A stretch of DNA of 64,000 nt from Rhodobacteraceae bacterium F11138 (lineage in GTDB: Bacteria; Pseudomonadota; Alphaproteobacteria; Rhodobacterales; Rhodobacteraceae). Positions 60,585 to 64,000 of the stretch are shown here, piece after piece; within the stretch, counting starts at the first letter, position 1; the number at the start of each line of letters is the position of its first letter. Made by a program: the position numbers and the translations under genes. Below the pieces are notes generated by a model. That model saw only the letters and a list, made by a program, of their open reading frames with translations, ran no database searches and was not told the origin of the DNA. Location: contig JAEKDP010000001.1 of assembly GCA_016521575.1 (NCBI GenBank), forward strand, positions 186,001 through 250,000, given 5' to 3'.

Positions 60585-62162
60585 ATGGCAAAAATCGCGT
60601 ACATCTTGCTGTGTCACAAAGACCCTAGGGCGATCATCCAGCAGGCGCAAATGGTCACGGCTGCCGGCGACTATATGGCAATCCATTTCGACCGCCGTTC
60701 TGATGCCGACGCTTTCAACCGGATCCGTTCGGCCCTGGCGGACAATCCCAATGTCGTTTTTGCGCAGAAACGGGTGAAATGCGGCTGGGGGGAATGGTCG
60801 TTGGTCCAGGCCACCCTGAACGCGGTTCGCGCCGCGGTGGACGCCTTTCCCGACGCAACGCATTTCTACATGCTGTCGGGCGACTGCATGGCGATCAAGA
60901 CCGCCGAATTTGCTCATCGCTTTCTGGACCAGAACGACGCAGATTTCATCGAGAGCTTTGATTTCTTCAACAGCGGCTGGATCAAGACCGGCATCCGGGA
61001 AGAACGGTTGATCTATCGTCATCTGTTCAACGAACGAAAGCACAAGCGCTTGTTCTATGCCGCCCTGAACCTGCAACGCCGGTTGGGTCTGCGCCGCAAA
61101 ATTCCCCAGGACATTCAGGTTCAGGTCGGCAGCCAATGGTGGTGCCTGCGCCGCCGGACCATCGAATGGATTCTGGATTTCATTCAGGCACGGCCCGATG
61201 TGGTGCGCTTTTTCCGATCTTCCTGGATCCCCGACGAAACCTTTTTCCAGACGCTGGTGCGCCACCTGGTGCCCGAAACCGCAATCCGCACCCGCACCCT
61301 GACCTTTCTGATGTTCACGGACTATGGGCTGCCGGTGACGTTCTATAACGACCACTATGATCTTCTGTTGGCACAAGATTTTCTGTTCGCGCGCAAAATC
61401 AGCCCCGAAGCCGATGAATTGAAAGCGCGGCTGGGCCAGCTTTACGCCGAACAAGGGGTCGCGTTCCAGATTTCAAACGAAGGCCAGAATCTGTATCGTT
61501 TTCTGTCCGGGCGCGGCCGTGTGGGGCGGCGTTTTGCCACCCGGTTCTGGGAAACCGAAAGCACCCTGGGCCGGGATCGTGAATTGTTGATCGTGGTGTG
61601 CAAGAAATGGCATGTGGCCAAACGCCTGCGGGAACAGGTCGCGCCGCTGATCGATTTTCCCGTCCTCGGGTATGTATTCGACGAAGAGGACACCGATCTG
61701 CCCGACCTGGGCGGCATTCAGAGCAGCCTGGCAAAACGCACACGGCACCGCCGCGCATTGATGCGTATGCTCTATGAATTCTATGACACCAACCGTCTGA
61801 TGGTCTGCATCGACCCGGGCAATCTGGACCTGCTCCGCGACTTCTTTTCGGATCGGTCGACAACCCGCATGCTTGAAATCGAATGCAGCTATACCGACGA
61901 CGATCTGATCGGACACGCCCGTCGGATTGGTCTGACCGGCACGCACAGCAGCCCCGAAACCCTGCAACACCTGCTGCCATCCTTGCGCAACGATATCGCC
62001 CACGAAAGTGAACGGATCAACGATGCCGGGCTCAACGATCACCAAAGGCTGTCGGACCGCGATCCCCCGGAACGGATTGCCGAAAAACTGGCCAGGTTCA
62101 TGGGAATTCCGCACAATGAAGCGTTGGACATTGCGGCCACGCAACAGCTGCTGGCAGATTAA
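60585..62162 (+). CDS. GT14-type (core-2/I-branching-like) glycosyltransferase with DUF5928-like C-terminus
   Basis: This roughly 525-residue protein has an N-terminal domain (about 1-260) matching the Branch family (PF02485): AYILLCHKDP, FDRRSDADAF, FYMLSGDCMAIK and the QWWCLRRRTIEWILDF-SSWIPDETFFQTL pattern. Eukaryotic members are beta-1,6-N-acetylglucosaminyltransferases and protein O-xylosyltransferases. The C-terminal 260 residues, with FYNDHYDLLLAQDFLFARKIS and LLIVVCKKWHVAKRLREQVA, resemble the DUF5928 extension in Rhodobacterales. No transmembrane helix or signal is visible, so it probably acts in the cytoplasm. The ATG at 60585 is chosen because the family starts here; the frame is open to 60351. 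The sugar and acceptor are unknown. Confidence 0.83.
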   Translation: MAKIAYILLCHKDPRAIIQQAQMVTAAGDYMAIHFDRRSDADAFNRIRSALADNPNVVFAQKRVKCGWGEWSLVQATLNAVRAAVDAFPDATHFYMLSGDCMAIKTAEFAHRFLDQNDADFIESFDFFNSGWIKTGIREERLIYRHLFNERKHKRLFYAALNLQRRLGLRRKIPQDIQVQVGSQWWCLRRRTIEWILDFIQARPDVVRFFRSSWIPDETFFQTLVRHLVPETAIRTRTLTFLMFTDYGLPVTFYNDHYDLLLAQDFLFARKISPEADELKARLGQLYAEQGVAFQISNEGQNLYRFLSGRGRVGRRFATRFWETESTLGRDRELLIVVCKKWHVAKRLREQVAPLIDFPVLGYVFDEEDTDLPDLGGIQSSLAKRTRHRRALMRMLYEFYDTNRLMVCIDPGNLDLLRDFFSDRSTTRMLEIECSYTDDDLIGHARRIGLTGTHSSPETLQHLLPSLRNDIAHESERINDAGLNDHQRLSDRDPPERIAEKLARFMGIPHNEALDIAATQQLLAD

Positions 62163-62174
62163 GCGTCGGCGCGG

Positions 62175-62924
62175 TCAGGAGTCATTTTGCAACCGGCTCC
62201 GGCTGATCCAGGCCCACAGAACACTGGCCGCATAGGCCAGATCCAGCACGACGAGCGTGGCCCATGTTCTGGTCAACAGGGCCGCCGCCAGAAAGGCAAA
62301 ACCCAGCAGCAGAAACTTGACGTTGGTGCGGGACACCCGCGCACGTTTGAACGAATAGGTCGGAATACGGCTGATCATCAGCAGTCCGACGCAAACCATG
62401 TAAAACGCCACCACGCCGCGCGGGATCAGTTCCGGGTCGTCAAACAGGAATGACAGGAACATCGGCAGCAGGACAAGAAAGGCCCCGGCCGGCGCCGGGA
62501 CGCCGACGAAACGATTGCTCTGCTTGCCGCTCAGTTCCGATTTGCTGTCGATGTTGAACCGGGCCAGCCGCATCACACAGCTGATCCCGAAAATCAGCAC
62601 GGCGATCCATCCGCCGCTGTTGGTGCCTTGCAGCGCCCAGGCATAGACCACCAGAGCCGGCGCAACGCCGAAATTCACGCAATCCGCCAGCGAATCCAGT
62701 TCGGCCCCGATCTGGGATTCCGATTTCAGCAACCGTGCCAGCTTGCCGTCCAGCCCGTCCAGCACACAGGCAACCAGAATCAACACGACCGCCGTCTGAA
62801 ACTGGCTTTCAAAGCCGAACCGGATGGCGGACATACCGGCGCAGATGGCGGCAATCGTGACAATATTCGGCAGCAACATGACAACAGGCATGTCCGGGCG
62901 TTGCTGCGGCGAGCCCTGCTTCAT
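62175..62924 (-). CDS. pssA: CDP-diacylglycerol--serine O-phosphatidyltransferase
   Basis: This 249-residue integral membrane enzyme has the CDP-alcohol phosphotransferase motif at 56-81 (Asp56, Asp59-Gly60, Ala63-Arg64, Gly73, Asp77, Asp81) and about six to eight transmembrane segments. It makes phosphatidylserine from CDP-diacylglycerol and serine at the inner membrane. psd ends three bases upstream on the same strand, so the two steps to phosphatidylethanolamine form an operon. Its 3' end is convergent with the GT14 gene. Confidence 0.94.
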   Translation of the reverse strand: MKQGSPQQRPDMPVVMLLPNIVTIAAICAGMSAIRFGFESQFQTAVVLILVACVLDGLDGKLARLLKSESQIGAELDSLADCVNFGVAPALVVYAWALQGTNSGGWIAVLIFGISCVMRLARFNIDSKSELSGKQSNRFVGVPAPAGAFLVLLPMFLSFLFDDPELIPRGVVAFYMVCVGLLMISRIPTYSFKRARVSRTNVKFLLLGFAFLAAALLTRTWATLVVLDLAYAASVLWAWISRSRLQNDS

Positions 62925-62927
62925 CGT

Positions 62928-63620
62928 CTAGGCCGTTCGCCCGGAGCGCGCAGGCTCGGTCCCGGTCAGATCGGCCAGAACGGTTTCCCCGGCGACCATG
63001 GTTTGTCCGACACTGACCATCGGGGCGACGCCGTCGGGCAGATAGACATCCAGACGCGACCCGAAACGGATAAGACCGAACCGTTCGCCAGTCATGATCG
63101 GCTGACCCTGCGAAACAAAGCAGACGATACGCCGCGCAACCAGACCGGCGATCTGAACCACCGCGATCTGACGCTGATCGGGCATGGTGATGCACAGGCT
63201 GTTGCGCTCGTTGTCATCGCTTGCCTTGTCCAGCGACGCGTTGAAGAATTTCCCGGGCCGATAGGCCACCGCGGATATCTCACCCTCGACCGGCGCGCGG
63301 TTCACATGGCAGTTGAACACATTCATGAACACGCTGACACGGGTCAGGGGCTGATCCGGCATGCCCAGTTCCGCGGGCGGGACCGCAGGCTCGATCAATG
63401 AAACGACACCATCGGCCGGGCTGACGACCAGCCCCTCGCGTATCGGGGTTGTGCGTTTCGGATCGCGAAAGAAATAGTAGCACCAGACCGTCAGCCCGAC
63501 CCCGATCCATCCCAATTCCTCGGTGATCAGAAACAACAGGGCTGATACCACCGCGAATGCGGCGACAAAGGGGATGCCCTCGCGGTGCATCGGTTTGATA
63601 AATGTTCCGAGCATGGTCAT
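62928..63620 (-). CDS. psd: Phosphatidylserine decarboxylase (short form)
   Basis: This 230-residue protein has an N-terminal hydrophobic segment (about 15-50) and the short-form Psd body: [23 protein letters not shown] and the self-cleavage site FGSRLD (Gly187-Ser188), where Ser188 becomes the pyruvoyl group. It decarboxylates phosphatidylserine to phosphatidylethanolamine. The ATG at 63620 has GGAT seven bases upstream; 63614 is an alternative. It leads the psd-pssA operon. Confidence 0.94.
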   Translation of the reverse strand: MTMLGTFIKPMHREGIPFVAAFAVVSALLFLITEELGWIGVGLTVWCYYFFRDPKRTTPIREGLVVSPADGVVSLIEPAVPPAELGMPDQPLTRVSVFMNVFNCHVNRAPVEGEISAVAYRPGKFFNASLDKASDDNERNSLCITMPDQRQIAVVQIAGLVARRIVCFVSQGQPIMTGERFGLIRFGSRLDVYLPDGVAPMVSVGQTMVAGETVLADLTGTEPARSGRTA

Positions 63621-63693
63621 CGTGGATCCAATCGCTTTTGGTGCCGCAACTTCCTAGCCCAGTCCAGCGGCCCTGTACAACGTACTTGTCACG

Positions 63694-64000
63694 TCACTTT
63701 TGCCGTCGGCCGCCCAACCATTGACGCAAACGCCCCCGCCGTTCTGCCACCGCTTCGCCGGCCGCATCCATGCTGTCGCCCAGATCTTCCAGCACCGGAT
63801 CGATCCGGGCTCGGCGGAATCGCCGCCACCGCACCCAAACGGCCCAGAAAACGGCGGCCAGAATGGTCAGGAAGATGATGTTGAACCATGGAATCAGCCG
63901 CACGTCCGGGTCCTGAATCTGACGAATTCCGACCGCATTGGGATAGATCGAAATCAACTCGTTCCGCCAGCCATAGTGCCGGATCACAACCCATTTCGGG
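63694..64000 (-). CDS. 3' end of a membrane-protein gene of unknown function
   Basis: The frame is open to the right edge with no start that must be used, so this is the last roughly 101 codons of a longer gene; a GTG at 63987 is in frame but family-unsupported. It encodes WRNELISIYPNAVGIRQI, one strong transmembrane helix (IPWFNIIFLTILAAVFWAVWV), then a basic and Asp/Glu-mixed cytoplasmic tail with many arginines. I do not recognise the family from this part. Confidence 0.65.
   Translation of the reverse strand, partial: PKWVVIRHYGWRNELISIYPNAVGIRQIQDPDVRLIPWFNIIFLTILAAVFWAVWVRWRRFRRARIDPVLEDLGDSMDAAGEAVAERRGRLRQWLGGRRQK

Overview
The window is a gene-dense, GC-rich stretch of an alphaproteobacterial chromosome, most likely a marine member of the Rhodobacterales (Roseobacter group). 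The evidence is a TauR/Tpa taurine gene set next to a SoeABC-type sulfite dehydrogenase, two TRAP permease genes with a Tat-exported binding protein, CsbD, a split MnmC pair and a DUF5928-type GT14 glycosyltransferase. The gene content, many ATGA stop/start overlaps and strong alternating-strand operons fit this group. I see no rRNA, tRNA, CRISPR array, insertion sequence or phage gene. Species cannot be named from the sequence alone.

Region 1 (1-9997): a polyamine-type ABC binding protein (cut by the left edge) and an RpiR regulator on the minus strand face a plus-strand seven-gene run: an N-formylglutamate amidohydrolase-family enzyme, TRAP dctQ-dctM-dctP, a glutamine-synthetase-like gamma-glutamyl ligase, an aldehyde dehydrogenase and an iron-type alcohol dehydrogenase. 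Together they look like uptake, gamma-glutamyl protection, oxidation and deprotection of an amine or amino alcohol. This is the best candidate in the window for an undescribed pathway.

Region 2 (10000-19740): csbD, then a sulfur module made of taurine:pyruvate aminotransferase (tpa), a TauR-like MocR regulator and soeABC, which would oxidise the sulfite released from taurine. An arsR-permease pair lies between tpa and tauR. Paired direct repeats matching CTGGACTTAA lie upstream of both tpa and tauR.

Region 3 (19740-46300): mostly housekeeping genes. They include dapA, a soluble lytic transglycosylase, mnmD with a DMT exporter and a divergent FAD oxidase, OmpA proteins, an Ada-like repair protein, nth, a PfkB kinase, rppH, a FadH-like reductase, a small NIPSNAP/monooxygenase operon facing an ArsR-like regulator over a perfect dyad, cinA, sfsA, map, rsmD, a peroxiredoxin, phhB, a FemAB-like protein, a phosphodiesterase and ridA.

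Region 4 (46300-64000): a type I secretion ABC protein and adaptor without a visible substrate; mlaA and mlaC; a class A penicillin-binding protein; amtB preceded by a clear relic of glnK; a secreted protein of unknown function; aminotransferase, sulfurtransferase and smpB; an MltB-type transglycosylase; a sulfotransferase facing a GT14 glycosyltransferase; pssA and psd; and the 3' end of an unknown membrane-protein gene at the right edge.
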